DNA of 51,123 bases, from contig PXRX01000021.1 of the NCBI GenBank assembly GCA_003023195.1, positions 1-51,123 of the forward strand, in the 5' to 3' direction. The notes below the pieces were generated by a model. It ran no database searches, had not been told where the DNA came from, and worked only from the letters and a program-made list of their open reading frames with translations. Of the stretch, positions 17,719 to 26,293 are shown piece by piece (positions within the stretch are counted from its first letter, which is position 1; each line of letters begins with the position of its first letter). The stretch comes from Halobacteriales archaeon QS_8_69_26 (lineage in GTDB: Archaea > Halobacteriota > Halobacteria > Halobacteriales > SW-7-71-33). Position numbers and translations under genes: made by a program.

Positions 17719-18311
17719 GTCTCCTCGTCGCCGGCCTCGAACAGCCGGGTGCTTGTCTCCTTGAGTTCGTCCTCCCAGACGTCGTCCAGCACCGAGTCGA
17801 AGGTGTTGTTCACCCTGACCCGGGAGTCGGTACCCTCGACGACGACCCCGCCGAGACAGTCGTACTCGCCCGCGTACTCGAAGCCGTCGTAGTCCTCACA
17901 GATCTCCGCTATCAGCGCCTCGTCGTCGTCCCGACCGTGCACGAGGACGCGCTCCTCGCCGGCGAACTCGTCGGCGGCGGCGTCCAGGAGTGCCCGGGTC
18001 AGTTCCTCGCGGGTCTCGCCGTCGATGTCGGCGATGGCGCCCTCGACCTCCTCCCGGACCCCGTCGAGCACGTCGCGGCGGGCCTCGAGCCGGGTCTGCT
18101 TGGCCTCGAGTTTCGCCGAGGAAACCTTCTGCTTTCGCCGCTGTTCGACCTCGTTCTCGACCTCGCGCTCGGCCTCGGCGACTATGTCGTCGGCGTCCCG
18201 TTCGGCCTCCTGGCGTATCTCCTCGGCGCGCTCTTCGCCTTCCTCACGTATCTCCTCTGCGTGCGCGCGAGCTTCCTCCCTGATGTCCTCGACGACCGTT
18301 TCGAGACTCAT
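17715..18311 (-). CDS. atpE: A-type ATP synthase subunit E
   Basis: Peripheral stalk subunit that pairs with subunit H and clamps the head to the membrane part. Seen: 198 residues, a long charged coiled coil (about 1-95, EDIREEARAHAEEIREEGEERAEEI with regular Glu/Arg heptads) and a globular C-terminal domain (about 105-198) with YDCLGGVVVEGTDSRVRVNNTFDSVLDD, the family signature. Overlaps atpC by four bases; 16 bases after atpK. Confidence 0.95.
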   Translation of the reverse strand: MSLETVVEDIREEARAHAEEIREEGEERAEEIRQEAERDADDIVAEAEREVENEVEQRRKQKVSSAKLEAKQTRLEARRDVLDGVREEVEGAIADIDGETREELTRALLDAAADEFAGEERVLVHGRDDDEALIAEICEDYDGFEYAGEYDCLGGVVVEGTDSRVRVNNTFDSVLDDVWEDELKETSTRLFEAGDEET

Positions 18312-18327
18312 TGTGGGGAAGGAGCGT

Positions 18328-18597
18328 TCAGATGAACGCGACGATCAGCGCCAGCAGTACCAGCGTCTCGGGGAGGACGGTCATGACCAGCGCGATACCG
18401 AGGCTCATCGAGTCCTCGGCGAGCGCGCCGACGGCGGCCGCCCCGATCCCGCGCTCTGCGATACCCGAGCCGAGACCGGCGAGACCGACTGCGATGCCCA
18501 GACCGAGGGCACCGGCCGCCTCCGTGGGGATCGCCGGTTCCGCGGCTCCGCCTTCTTGCAGCACGACGCTCGCAAACTCCGGTAGTGCTTCGAACAT
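18328..18597 (-). CDS. atpK: A-type ATP synthase membrane ring subunit K (c)
   Basis: Proteolipid subunit of the rotating ion-carrying membrane ring. Seen: 89 residues with two membrane helices (about 26-50 and 65-88), the Gly/Ala-rich first helix (LGLGIAVGLAGLGSGIAERGIG) and the ion-binding Glu in VLPETLVLL of the second. It is a single two-helix unit, not a fused duplicate. No obvious Na+-binding Gln/Ser set can be judged by eye; haloarchaeal enzymes are generally taken to use H+. The gene lies between atpI and atpE. Confidence 0.94.
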   Translation of the reverse strand: MFEALPEFASVVLQEGGAAEPAIPTEAAGALGLGIAVGLAGLGSGIAERGIGAAAVGALAEDSMSLGIALVMTVLPETLVLLALIVAFI

Positions 18598-18637
18598 TGT
18601 GTTGGATTCGTGGATTCGTAGGGCTGAGGTGGTTTAC

Positions 18638-20851
18638 TCAGTCCTCAGTGGTGTACTCGCGTCTGTACCCGAACGGGTCGTATCTCCGACCACCGCCGTC
18701 ATAAAACTTCCCAAAGAATTCGACGTACTCCAGGCGAATACCCTGCAGACCGGCGCTGGTGACCCCGAGCGCCAGGACGAACAGGTGTCCGATCACCAGG
18801 AGCAACAGGCCGGCCAGCACGCCGACGACCATCGCGACGCCGCCGTCGGCGTTCAACAGTCCGGCGAACATGACCTCCCCGTGTTCGGCCGCCTTCGCGG
18901 GGGTGGTCCCCTCGATGAAGATGAAGTGGTACTCGCCGGCCGGGGCCTCGCCGTGGCCGTCGGTGACGTAGGCGCCGAACACCAGCAGGTTCACGACGAA
19001 CGCCAGTCCGGCCTTCGCCAGCAGCACCGCCATCAGCCGGACGTACGAGAGGACGTTCACCAGCGCCTGCAGCGACTCGGCGACCAGCGGCCCCTCGCCG
19101 ATCGCCAGCAACACGACGCCCAGGCCGGCCAGCGCGATGGCGACCTGGCCGACGACCGACGGCACGCCGGTGAACCCGAGCGCGAAGGCCGCCTCCTCGC
19201 CCGAGGAGAAGATGGTAAAGATGAACTCCGGCTTCTTGGCCTCCAGGTGGGTGCTGAAGATCCAGATCCAGACCCCGAAGGTCATCAGCAGCCACGAGCC
19301 GTTCTCGTAGACTGCGTGCGTGAGGTCGTGGTTGAAGTAGGTCTTCAGGAACCCGAGGCCGTGGCCGACTCCCACGTGGAGGAGTCCGACGAACATGCTG
19401 ATGACCAGCCACGCCGTCGCGAACTGCTCGTAGTGGGGCTGGAGGCCCTTGTGCAACGGCGGTCCCTTCATCCCGAGGCCCTGCTCGAAGACGATCTCTC
19501 CGAGCAGGTGCAGTCCGAAGATCTCGCCGTACAGCACGCCGAAGATCGTCGTGAACGCGCCGGCCCAGAGGGCGATCCCGCCGAGGCTGTTCAGCGCCGG
19601 CTCCTCCATGCGGTCGTAGAGGTAGTAGCCGATGCCCATGTACAGCAGGCCGTACCCGAAGTCGCCGATCATGAACCCGAAGAAGACCGGGAACGTCAGG
19701 AAGACGATCTTCGTCGGGTCGAACTCGGTGTAGTTGGGGCGCTCTGCCGCGTTGACGAGCAACTCGAACGGCTCGACGGGCGTCTCGTTGTTCAGGATCA
19801 CCGGCGGGTCGTCGGGCATGACCGTCGAGGTGCCGCCGTCGGTGGCGACGGCCTCGCCGGGTTCGCCGCCGACCCCCGAGTCGCCGACCGGTTCGCGGTC
19901 GGTGGGGTGGCCCTCCTGGTAGCTCGCGCGTTCGAGTTCCTCCAGTTCGACGTGGTCGCCGACGGCCGTCGTCAGCGCCGACTCCAGTTCGCCGAACCGC
20001 TCGGTGGGGATCCACCCCTCGGCGACGAAGCTGTTGCGGGTCGTCGCGAACCGGAGCGGGGCCTCGGCCTTCTGGACCCGGATGGAGAGGTGCTCTTCCG
20101 CGGCCAGCAGGAAGCCGGCCGCGTCCAGCCTGAGGTCCTCTATCTCCTCCTCGACGGTGGTCAGTTCCGACTCGAGCTGGCGCTTGCGGCTCCGGAGCCG
20201 GTCGACGTGTTCCGAGGGGTCGCCCTCGGCGTCGGGCACCGCGATGGGGTCGAACGCGACGCCGACCAGCGCCTCGTCGAGGACGTCCTCGTGGCCCTCG
20301 GCGGGGCGGGCGAAGACCGCGGCGGTCCGACCGTCGTCGGCCGTCTCCGTGTCGTAGGCGTCGATCCCCTCGGCGGTCGCGACCGCGGACTCGACGAGGT
20401 CGGGGTCGCCCTGCCCGACGGCCACCTCCAGGGTGTCGTAGCCACCGAGGAGGTGGAGGGGGATCCCCAGGGACGTCAGCGGGCCCATCCGGTCGAGTTC
20501 CTCCTCGATCTCCCGGAGTTCGTCCTCGATTTCGTCGCGCCGGTCGTCGAGGTCGTTGGTCTCGGTCCGGACCCGTTCGAGTTCGGCGTCCAGGTCGTCG
20601 GCCACGAGTCGCTCGGGACCGGCGTCGTCCGGGTCGACGCCCAGCTTGTTCTGGATCGAGCGGACGGTCACCAGCTTCTCGGAGGCCTCGTCGGCCCCTT
20701 CCTCGGGGTCGCCCGTCTCGAAGCCCTCCCAGGAGCCGTCGTAGTTCGACAGGTGGACCAGGTTGAGGTCGTGGACGGCCTCGATGACGTCGTCCATGAC
20801 GGTCTTTGCGCCCGTCACGGACACCTTGCTCATCCGCTCAGGCCTGAGCAT
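18638..20851 (-). CDS. atpI: A-type ATP synthase membrane subunit I (a)
   Basis: Stator subunit that forms the ion path against the K ring. Seen: 737 residues; a cytoplasmic N-terminal half with coiled coils (DLDDRRDEIEDELREIEEELDRMG; LRSRKRQLESELTTVEEEIEDL), a short acidic Gly/Asp linker (about 320-345), and a C-terminal half with seven or eight membrane helices. The essential ion-path Arg is in VNVLSYVRLMAVLLAKAG. Other family features: PTKIVFLTFPVFFGFMIGDFGYGLLY and EYVEFFGKFYDGGGRRYDPF at the end. It overlaps atpH by 14 bases. Confidence 0.96.
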   Translation of the reverse strand: MLRPERMSKVSVTGAKTVMDDVIEAVHDLNLVHLSNYDGSWEGFETGDPEEGADEASEKLVTVRSIQNKLGVDPDDAGPERLVADDLDAELERVRTETNDLDDRRDEIEDELREIEEELDRMGPLTSLGIPLHLLGGYDTLEVAVGQGDPDLVESAVATAEGIDAYDTETADDGRTAAVFARPAEGHEDVLDEALVGVAFDPIAVPDAEGDPSEHVDRLRSRKRQLESELTTVEEEIEDLRLDAAGFLLAAEEHLSIRVQKAEAPLRFATTRNSFVAEGWIPTERFGELESALTTAVGDHVELEELERASYQEGHPTDREPVGDSGVGGEPGEAVATDGGTSTVMPDDPPVILNNETPVEPFELLVNAAERPNYTEFDPTKIVFLTFPVFFGFMIGDFGYGLLYMGIGYYLYDRMEEPALNSLGGIALWAGAFTTIFGVLYGEIFGLHLLGEIVFEQGLGMKGPPLHKGLQPHYEQFATAWLVISMFVGLLHVGVGHGLGFLKTYFNHDLTHAVYENGSWLLMTFGVWIWIFSTHLEAKKPEFIFTIFSSGEEAAFALGFTGVPSVVGQVAIALAGLGVVLLAIGEGPLVAESLQALVNVLSYVRLMAVLLAKAGLAFVVNLLVFGAYVTDGHGEAPAGEYHFIFIEGTTPAKAAEHGEVMFAGLLNADGGVAMVVGVLAGLLLLVIGHLFVLALGVTSAGLQGIRLEYVEFFGKFYDGGGRRYDPFGYRREYTTED

Positions 20852-21170
20852 GAACCGCCTCCTCGAAGCGTTCGAGCACGTACTCGGTCACGTCGTCGGT
20901 GCGCTCCTCGGCGCGCTCGACGAGCTTGTTGCGCTCGTCCTCGCCCTCCAGGAGGATCCGCTGGCGTTCCTCGCCGATCTCTTCGCGTGCCTCCTCGAGG
21001 CGCTGTTCCCTGATCCCGGCGGCCTCCTCGCGGGCCTCGGCGCGGATGTCCTCGGCCTCCTCGCGGGCCGCCTGGATCGACTCCTCGCGGTCGCGCTCGG
21101 CCTCCTCTATTATCTCCTCGGCCTCGCGCTCGGCGTCCTTTATCCGCTCTAACACCTCTGGCCTGGGCAT
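20838..21170 (-). CDS. atpH: A-type ATP synthase subunit H (peripheral stalk)
   Basis: Second peripheral stalk subunit (also called G/H), partner of subunit E. Seen: 110 residues, almost entirely one coiled coil from MPRPEVLERIKDAEREAEEI to VLERFEEAVHAQA, with Glu/Arg repeats. The first gene of the atp run. The start at 21170 is chosen because it begins the coiled coil and lies about 26 bases after a TATA-like element; the open frame extends to 21284 but that part is Pro/Ser-rich and overlaps the neighbouring promoter. Confidence 0.92.
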   Translation of the reverse strand: MPRPEVLERIKDAEREAEEIIEEAERDREESIQAAREEAEDIRAEAREEAAGIREQRLEEAREEIGEERQRILLEGEDERNKLVERAEERTDDVTEYVLERFEEAVHAQA

Positions 21171-21192
21171 TGGCTGGGTGTTGCGGCGAGGT

Positions 21193-21240
21193 CTATTTGG
21201 GCGTTGCGAAAGCCTGTCGGCCGACAGCGGCAGGCTTACG
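21193..21240. promoter_or_regulatory. Divergent promoters of the atp operon and the methyltransferase
   Basis: CCAAATAG on the minus strand (21193-21200) is about 26 bases from the atpH start. GCTTACG on the plus strand (21234-21240) is about 28 bases from the methyltransferase ATG at 21265. Between them CCTGTCGGCCGACAG (21213-21227) is a near-perfect palindrome with arms CTGTCGG/CCGACAG. Confidence 0.5.
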
Positions 21241-21264
21241 GATCCCGAGACCCCAGGACCACCG

Positions 21265-21939
21265 ATGGGTATCCTCGAGGACAAGGCCAGGGCACGGCTG
21301 TTCTACCGGTACCTCTCGAAGGTGTACGACCGGATCAACCCCTTCGTGTGGACCGAGGAGATGCGCACCGAGGCCATCGACATGCTGGAGATCGACGAGG
21401 ACGACCGGGTGCTCGACGTCGGCTGTGGCACCGGCTTCGCTACCCAGGGGCTGCTGGAACACGTCGACGTCGTCCACGGCCTCGACCAGAGCGTTCACCA
21501 GCTCCGGCGGGCCTGGGCCAAGTTCGGCAAGCACGGGCCCGTCCGGTTCTACCTGGGCGACGCCGAACGGCTCCCGTTCGCCGACGACAGCTTCGACGTC
21601 GTCTGGTCGTCGGGATCCATCGAGTACTGGCCCGACCCCGTCGCCACCCTCCGGGAGTTCCGGCGGGTCGCCAAGCCCGGCGGCCAGGTGCTGGTCGTGG
21701 GCCCGAACCGCCCCACGACGCCGATCAAGCGGCGCCTCGCCGACAGCATCATGCTGTTCTACGGCGAGGACCGCGCCCAGGAGATGTTCGAGGCCGCCGG
21801 CTTCACCGACGTTCGCCACCGGCTGATGGGACCCGCCCACAGCCCCACCATCGCCATCACGACCGTCGCTCGGGTACCCGAGGGCGACGACCCCGTCGAC
21901 GCCGGCACCGCCGAGGGGACGGGCGCCGAAGCGGACTGA
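21265..21939 (+). CDS. SAM methyltransferase, VTE3/menaquinone methyltransferase-like
   Basis: A 224-residue class I methyltransferase. Seen: FYRYLSKVYDRINPFVWTEEMR (residues 13-34), the SAM motif VLDVGCGTG (49-57), GDAERLPFADDSFD, and SSGSIEYWPDPVATLREF. Known: plant MPBQ/MSBQ methyltransferase (VTE3), which methylates plastoquinone and tocopherol precursors, has the same pattern (FYRFLSIVYDH..NPGHWTEDMR and SAGSIEYWPDP) and has been described as archaeal-like. I infer methylation of menaquinone or a precursor in the haloarchaeal membrane. An acidic tail of about 20 residues follows the fold. Divergent from the atp operon. Substrate unproven. Confidence 0.8.
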   Translation: MGILEDKARARLFYRYLSKVYDRINPFVWTEEMRTEAIDMLEIDEDDRVLDVGCGTGFATQGLLEHVDVVHGLDQSVHQLRRAWAKFGKHGPVRFYLGDAERLPFADDSFDVVWSSGSIEYWPDPVATLREFRRVAKPGGQVLVVGPNRPTTPIKRRLADSIMLFYGEDRAQEMFEAAGFTDVRHRLMGPAHSPTIAITTVARVPEGDDPVDAGTAEGTGAEAD

Positions 21940-21981
21940 TCCTCCCTGTCGGTCCCACACGGACCCTCCGGCGGTTACCCG

Positions 21982-22452
21982 CTATCCTGCGGTCGTCGTC
22001 CCCTCGAATATCAGGTCGTCGTCCGCGTAGACCCGGACGGTGACCGTCGATCCCCGGTCGACCGTCGGGCTGTTGGTCGAGGCGACCCGGACGCCCGCGG
22101 TCTCGCCGGCGGTCCACGCCGGGTCGCTCGCGGCGTTGAACGGTCCGGTCGGGCCGCTGACGAACCCGTGCGCGGAGAAGAACGGGACCGGCGGCTGGTC
22201 GTCGAGGGCCTCGCCGTCGACGGCCACCCACACCCGAAGGGTCCCGACGTCGAGGCGGTCGCCGCCGACGTGGGCCAGCACGACGGTCCCGTCGGGATCC
22301 GCCGAGAGTTCCAGCCGCGCCTGTGGCGGTCCCTCCGAGGCGGCCGTCCCCGCGGCCGCCTGGAGCGCGATGCCGGCCCCGGCCGCCAGCGCGACGGTCA
22401 CGGCCAGCAGCGCGGCGACCCCGACCACCGTGGAGACGGCTCGCTCGGTCAC
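21982..22452 (-). CDS. Type IV pilin-like protein (archaellin/pilin signal)
   Basis: A 156-residue protein with a class III signal: short n-region MTER, then AVSTVVGVAALLAVTVALAA, the H-domain of haloarchaeal pilins (PilA-type, DUF1628-like). Cleavage by the prepilin peptidase is expected just before AVSTV. The exported part is beta-rich, with low charge by haloarchaeal standards. The start is the GTG at 22452; the open frame runs upstream to 22533 with an Arg-rich stretch that does not fit. It lies 84 bases downstream of, and on the same strand as, a secreted coiled-coil gene, possibly in one unit. It may build an adhesion pilus or be a minor pilin. Confidence 0.75.
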   Translation of the reverse strand: MTERAVSTVVGVAALLAVTVALAAGAGIALQAAAGTAASEGPPQARLELSADPDGTVVLAHVGGDRLDVGTLRVWVAVDGEALDDQPPVPFFSAHGFVSGPTGPFNAASDPAWTAGETAGVRVASTNSPTVDRGSTVTVRVYADDDLIFEGTTTAG

Positions 22453-22536
22453 GGGTCGCGCTGGTCGCCCCCTCCCACGTAAACCTCCGGCCCACGTCAG
22501 CCCCCGACGGTGGTAAACTACTCGTACCGCCACCGG

Positions 22537-23823
22537 TCAGTCGGAGACGGTGACGTTGATCCGCTCCCGCTCGGTCGCCGCGGAGACGTTGAACGCCCCG
22601 CGCGGCCCCAGGGTCCAGAGGACGCCGTCGACGCCGGTCCGGCCAACCTCGCGGCCGTCCACGCTGACGGTGGCGTCGACCGGGTCGCCGGTCGCCACGT
22701 CGACGACCGAGATCCGGTAGGGGTTGCCGTCGGGGGTCCGGTTGACGGCCAGGAGGAGTTCGTCGCCGGTCGCCGACGTGGCCTTGGTGGTAGGGATCCG
22801 GTCCAGGCGGAGCCGCTGGGTCTCCCGGTAGACCTCGCCGGTGGTCCGGTCGAGGTACAGCGTCAGTCCCCCCATCGAGTGGGACTTGGTGATCTCGAAG
22901 AGCCGACTCCCCACGGAGTCGATCCGGGTCGTGGCGCTCTCGGCCGGAATCTGGGGGTACAGTTCGTTGAGGCGCTCGAAGATGCCGGAGTAGATGTCGC
23001 TCGGGGGTTCGTCCGGCGCGTAGTGGTCCATCCGTATCGCCTCGCGGACGTAGAGTTCCCCGTCGATCAGTTCGAGGACCAGGCCCTCCCCGGAGGCCTC
23101 GACGTGGATCCTGCCCGTGGTGGCCTGGCCCTGCACCGACTGTCCGATCCGGTCCCGGATCGGCCCCTCCATCGACTGCAGGCCCCGGATGAGGTTTAAC
23201 AGGCGCGATTCGAAGGGGAGGATGACGGACGGGTAGGATTCCCGCAGGTCGGCCACCGACTCCCGCAGTGCCCCCGCCTCGGCGTCGACCCTCGCCAGCC
23301 GTCGCAGTAGTTCCTGGCGGTCGATCGACCCGTTGTGGTAGGCGCGGATCGCGGTCTCCTCGCGGTCCCGGAGGGCTTCCACCCGCCCTCTGGTTCGCTC
23401 GATGAGTTCCCGGATGACGTCGCGGCGCTCCGCGTCGGTCTCCGCGGCCTCCAGGCGTTCGCGTGCGAGGTAGAGGATGTAGGCCCCTCCGAACTCACCG
23501 TGGTCGACCGACAGTGACGCCCCGAGGTCCGGGCCCGGGGTCGCGAACCCGGACCGTACCGGCCCCGGACCGACGCCCAACCGGTGTGGCGTCCGGTTGG
23601 TGGTCGACCGCGGGCGTACGGGAGCCCGCTCGTCGACCGTCGACGACTCCCGCCCGGCGGGGGACACGGACGCATCCCCGTCCCCCTGGGTTTCCGGGGT
23701 GGTCCCGGCGACCGACTCCGGACCCTCGTCGCCGGCGTCGACGACGATACCGGCCGTCGGGGCGACCGCGGCGAGCCCGACCACCACCGCGAGGACCACC
23801 ACCCCCCGTGAAACCCGGTCCAT
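22537..23823 (-). CDS. Secreted coiled-coil/beta protein, haloarchaeal
   Basis: A 428-residue exported protein. Seen: a Sec signal (RGVVVLAVVVGLAAVAPTAG), a disordered region (about 30-105), a charged helical segment (about 110-215; RLEAAETDAERRDVIRELIERTRGRVEALRDREETAIRAY), a mixed domain (about 225-330) and a C-terminal Ig/CarboxypepD-like repeat (about 350-428: DPVDATVSVDGREVGRTGVDGVLW), ending NVTVSD. No C-terminal anchor. I recall this as the haloarchaeal DUF7094 type; a domain search would confirm that. Neighbours are the pilin-like gene and a divergent membrane regulator, so a surface or sensing role is plausible. Confidence 0.7.
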   Translation of the reverse strand: MDRVSRGVVVLAVVVGLAAVAPTAGIVVDAGDEGPESVAGTTPETQGDGDASVSPAGRESSTVDERAPVRPRSTTNRTPHRLGVGPGPVRSGFATPGPDLGASLSVDHGEFGGAYILYLARERLEAAETDAERRDVIRELIERTRGRVEALRDREETAIRAYHNGSIDRQELLRRLARVDAEAGALRESVADLRESYPSVILPFESRLLNLIRGLQSMEGPIRDRIGQSVQGQATTGRIHVEASGEGLVLELIDGELYVREAIRMDHYAPDEPPSDIYSGIFERLNELYPQIPAESATTRIDSVGSRLFEITKSHSMGGLTLYLDRTTGEVYRETQRLRLDRIPTTKATSATGDELLLAVNRTPDGNPYRISVVDVATGDPVDATVSVDGREVGRTGVDGVLWTLGPRGAFNVSAATERERINVTVSD

Positions 23824-23995
23824 CGGGGGCGGCTACTCCCCGACGGTACAAAAACCGGTCGATACCGTCGACGATCCCGGTTCGTGGGCGCGCTGAGACG
23901 CCCCGAGATCGGCCGAGACTGTTCAAAACGGATGCAGACGTTTTATCGGGGGATGGAAAGGGTTTTCCCCCCGGAGGGACCACCGAACGGTACGG

Positions 23996-25315
23996 ATGTG
24001 CCGGCGTGCCGCCCTCGCCGTGGTCCTCCTCGCCGTGGTCTTCCCGGCGGTCGCCCTCCCGGTCGCGGCGGTCGGCGGGGCCGGCGGTTCCCCGGCCGCC
24101 CCCGACCACGCGTCGGTCGACGCCCGCGAGAGCGCCGGTCCCAACTTCACCCGGGCCGATCCCTCCGTCGTGATGCGGATAAACGTCACCGAGACGGGTG
24201 ACGCCCGGTGGACGGTCGCGAGCAGGTTCCTGGTCGAGAACGACACCGAGGCGGCGGCGTTCAGGGCGATGGCCGCCGACGTGCGAAACAGGACGGGACC
24301 GGTCGCGGGCCTCGGCTACTCGGTGGAGACGTTCCGGCGGTTCGCCGTCGACGCCGAGGGGCAAACGGACCGCAGTGACCCGATGCGGATCGAGGAGCCC
24401 TCCTGGACCGCCCGGGTCGACGAGGCGAACGACACGGCGGTGCTCGCCCTCGAGTTCACCTGGACGAACTTCGCCGACAGCCGCGACAACGGGAGCCGCG
24501 TCGTCCTCGGCGACGTCTTCGGCTCGACCCAGGGCGGGGCCTGGTTCCCGGTGATCGCGTCCGACCAGCGCCTCGTCCTCAACGCGCCGCCGGGCTACCT
24601 CGTCCGGGAGAACACCCTTCCCTACCCCATCCAGGAGGGGTCCATCACCGTCGAGGGGCCGGCGAACCTCACCGCACAGGAGGTATCGATCGTCTACGAG
24701 CGGACCGACTCCCCCGACGGGACGACCCCGCCGACCACTGACGACGGGGGGATCCCCCAGGCACTGCTCGGCGGCGGGGTGCTCGCCCTGGCGGTCGCCG
24801 CGGTCCTCGTCGGCTACCTCCTCTACCGCCGGCCTGCCGGCGGTCCCGGCGCGACCGCCCCGGACGTCGACGCCGCCACGGACGGAGCCCAAGGGGGTAC
24901 CGAGGCGACGGACGGCTCCGGCGGTACCGAGGCCGGGACGCCGACCGGGGACGTCCCTCCCGGGGACGCGACGGGGCCGGAGGCCGACGCCGCCGGTGCC
25001 ACCGGGACCGGCACTTCCGCAGGTGAGGGCGGTGAGGCCGCGAGCGAGGCCGCCGGTGCCGGGGCCGCCGCGGCCGAGGAGGAGGACGAAACGGCGGTCG
25101 AACTCCTCAGCGACGAGGAGCGGGTCGAGCGACTTCTCGACGAGAACGGCGGGCGGATGAAGCAGTCGAACATCGTCAGCGAGACCGGGTGGTCGAACGC
25201 CAAGGTCTCACAGCTCCTCTCCTCGATGGACGAGGAGGACCGGATCGACAAGCTCCGGATCGGCCGCGAGAACCTGATCACCCTTCCCGACGAGGACGTG
25301 GGCGACTTCGACTGA
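23996..25315 (+). CDS. Membrane-anchored winged-helix regulator with exported domain
   Basis: A 439-residue protein with its ends on opposite sides of the membrane. Seen: a signal peptide (ALAVVLLAVVFPAVALPVAA), an exported domain (about 45-245) with several N-x-S/T sequons, one membrane helix (about 250-275, LLGGGVLALAVAAVLVGYLLY), a low-complexity Ala/Gly/Glu/Thr linker (about 280-370) and a C-terminal winged helix (about 375-435: RVERLLDENGGRMKQSNIVSETGWSNAKVSQLLSSM). Known: such haloarchaeal proteins are annotated as helix-turn-helix membrane regulators (DUF7343/DUF7345 type). I infer that the ectodomain senses an outside signal and the DNA-binding domain acts in the cytoplasm. Divergent from the coiled-coil gene. 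Confidence 0.8.
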   Translation: MCRRAALAVVLLAVVFPAVALPVAAVGGAGGSPAAPDHASVDARESAGPNFTRADPSVVMRINVTETGDARWTVASRFLVENDTEAAAFRAMAADVRNRTGPVAGLGYSVETFRRFAVDAEGQTDRSDPMRIEEPSWTARVDEANDTAVLALEFTWTNFADSRDNGSRVVLGDVFGSTQGGAWFPVIASDQRLVLNAPPGYLVRENTLPYPIQEGSITVEGPANLTAQEVSIVYERTDSPDGTTPPTTDDGGIPQALLGGGVLALAVAAVLVGYLLYRRPAGGPGATAPDVDAATDGAQGGTEATDGSGGTEAGTPTGDVPPGDATGPEADAAGATGTGTSAGEGGEAASEAAGAGAAAAEEEDETAVELLSDEERVERLLDENGGRMKQSNIVSETGWSNAKVSQLLSSMDEEDRIDKLRIGRENLITLPDEDVGDFD

Positions 25316-25324
25316 CCGTCTTCC

Positions 25325-25370
25325 GGTCCCGTCCCCCGACCGATCCCTTCTGGGTCCCGTCCCCCGACCG
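25325..25370. repeat. Direct repeat GGTCCCGTCCCCCGACCG, two copies
   Basis: Identical 18-base copies at 25325-25342 and 25353-25370 (period 28) in the gap between the regulator gene and etfB. Shorter variants of the word continue to about 25435. No function is evident; possibly a small decayed repeat or terminator-like region. Confidence 0.5.
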
Positions 25371-25498
25371 GTCCACTTCCTGGTCCTCTCACACCCCTGA
25401 TCCCGTCCGGATCCCGACCGTTCGAGTCCCGATCCCCGCGGATTCCGTTGATAGCGGTTCATAAACGTTTAGGTCGGCACCGACCGAAGGGATCGACG

Positions 25499-26293
25499 AT
25501 GAAAGTTCTCGTAACAGTGAAAGAGGTCGCCCAGGTGGAGGACGACTTCGAGATCCAGGGTACCGAGATCGACGAGCGGTACCTGGAGTACGACCTCAAC
25601 GAGTGGGACGACTACGCGGTCGAGGAGGCCGTCCAGATCCAGGAGGCCGGCGACGACGTGGAGGTCGTCACCGCCACGATCGGCCCGGAGCGCAGCGAGG
25701 AGACGATCCGGATGGCGCTCGCGAAGGGAGCGGACCGGGCGATCCGGGTCTGGGACGACGCCGTCGAGGGCGCCGACCTGCTCGACCCCGGGGTGAAGGC
25801 CCGGATCCTCGCCGCCGTGGTCGAGGCGGAGGAGCCGGACCTCGTGCTGTCGGGCGTCCAGGCCGACGACGACGCCTTCGGCGCGACGGGGGTCGCGCTG
25901 GCCGAGGAGGTCGGCTTCGAGTGGGCCGCCGTCGTCAACTCCCTGGACCTGGACGCCGAGGGCGGCGTCGCGGGCGTCCACCGGGAACTGGAGGGCGGCG
26001 TCGAGGAACTGACCGACGTCGAGATCCCTGCCGTGCTGACGATCCAGACGGGGATCAACGAGCCCCGCTACGCCAGCCTCCGGGGGATCCGCCAGGCACA
26101 GCGCAAGGGGATCGCCCACCACACCCTCGAGGACCTCGGTCTCGGACCGGGGGTCGTCGAGAGCCCGCTCTCGGTGACGGAGATGTACGTCCCCGAGACC
26201 GAGAGCGACGTCACCCTCTGGGAGGGCGGCCCCGACGAGACGGCGGGCCAACTCGCCGACTTCCTCCGCGAGCGGGGGGTGGGCGCACAATGA
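25499..26293 (+). CDS. etfB: Electron transfer flavoprotein beta subunit
   Basis: Small subunit of the soluble flavoprotein that takes electrons from acyl-CoA and other dehydrogenases. Seen: 264 residues; MKVLVTVKEVAQVEDDFEI at the start, the AMP/FAD-fold motif region LEYDLNEWDDYAVEEAVQIQEAG, MALAKGADRAIRV, LVLSGVQADDDAFGATGVALAEEVGFEWAAVV, and the partner-recognition region PAVLTIQTGINEPRYASLRGI. Start at 25499; a TATA-like element (TTCATAAA, about 25458) lies upstream. The stop overlaps the etfA start by four bases (ATGA). Confidence 0.95.
   Translation: MKVLVTVKEVAQVEDDFEIQGTEIDERYLEYDLNEWDDYAVEEAVQIQEAGDDVEVVTATIGPERSEETIRMALAKGADRAIRVWDDAVEGADLLDPGVKARILAAVVEAEEPDLVLSGVQADDDAFGATGVALAEEVGFEWAAVVNSLDLDAEGGVAGVHRELEGGVEELTDVEIPAVLTIQTGINEPRYASLRGIRQAQRKGIAHHTLEDLGLGPGVVESPLSVTEMYVPETESDVTLWEGGPDETAGQLADFLRERGVGAQ

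Noticed and set aside
13031..21170. Long plus-strand open frames antisense to the ATP synthase genes
   Set aside because: They mirror the real minus-strand genes, are rich in Leu/Val/Gly/Arg without domain features, and arise from high G+C content.
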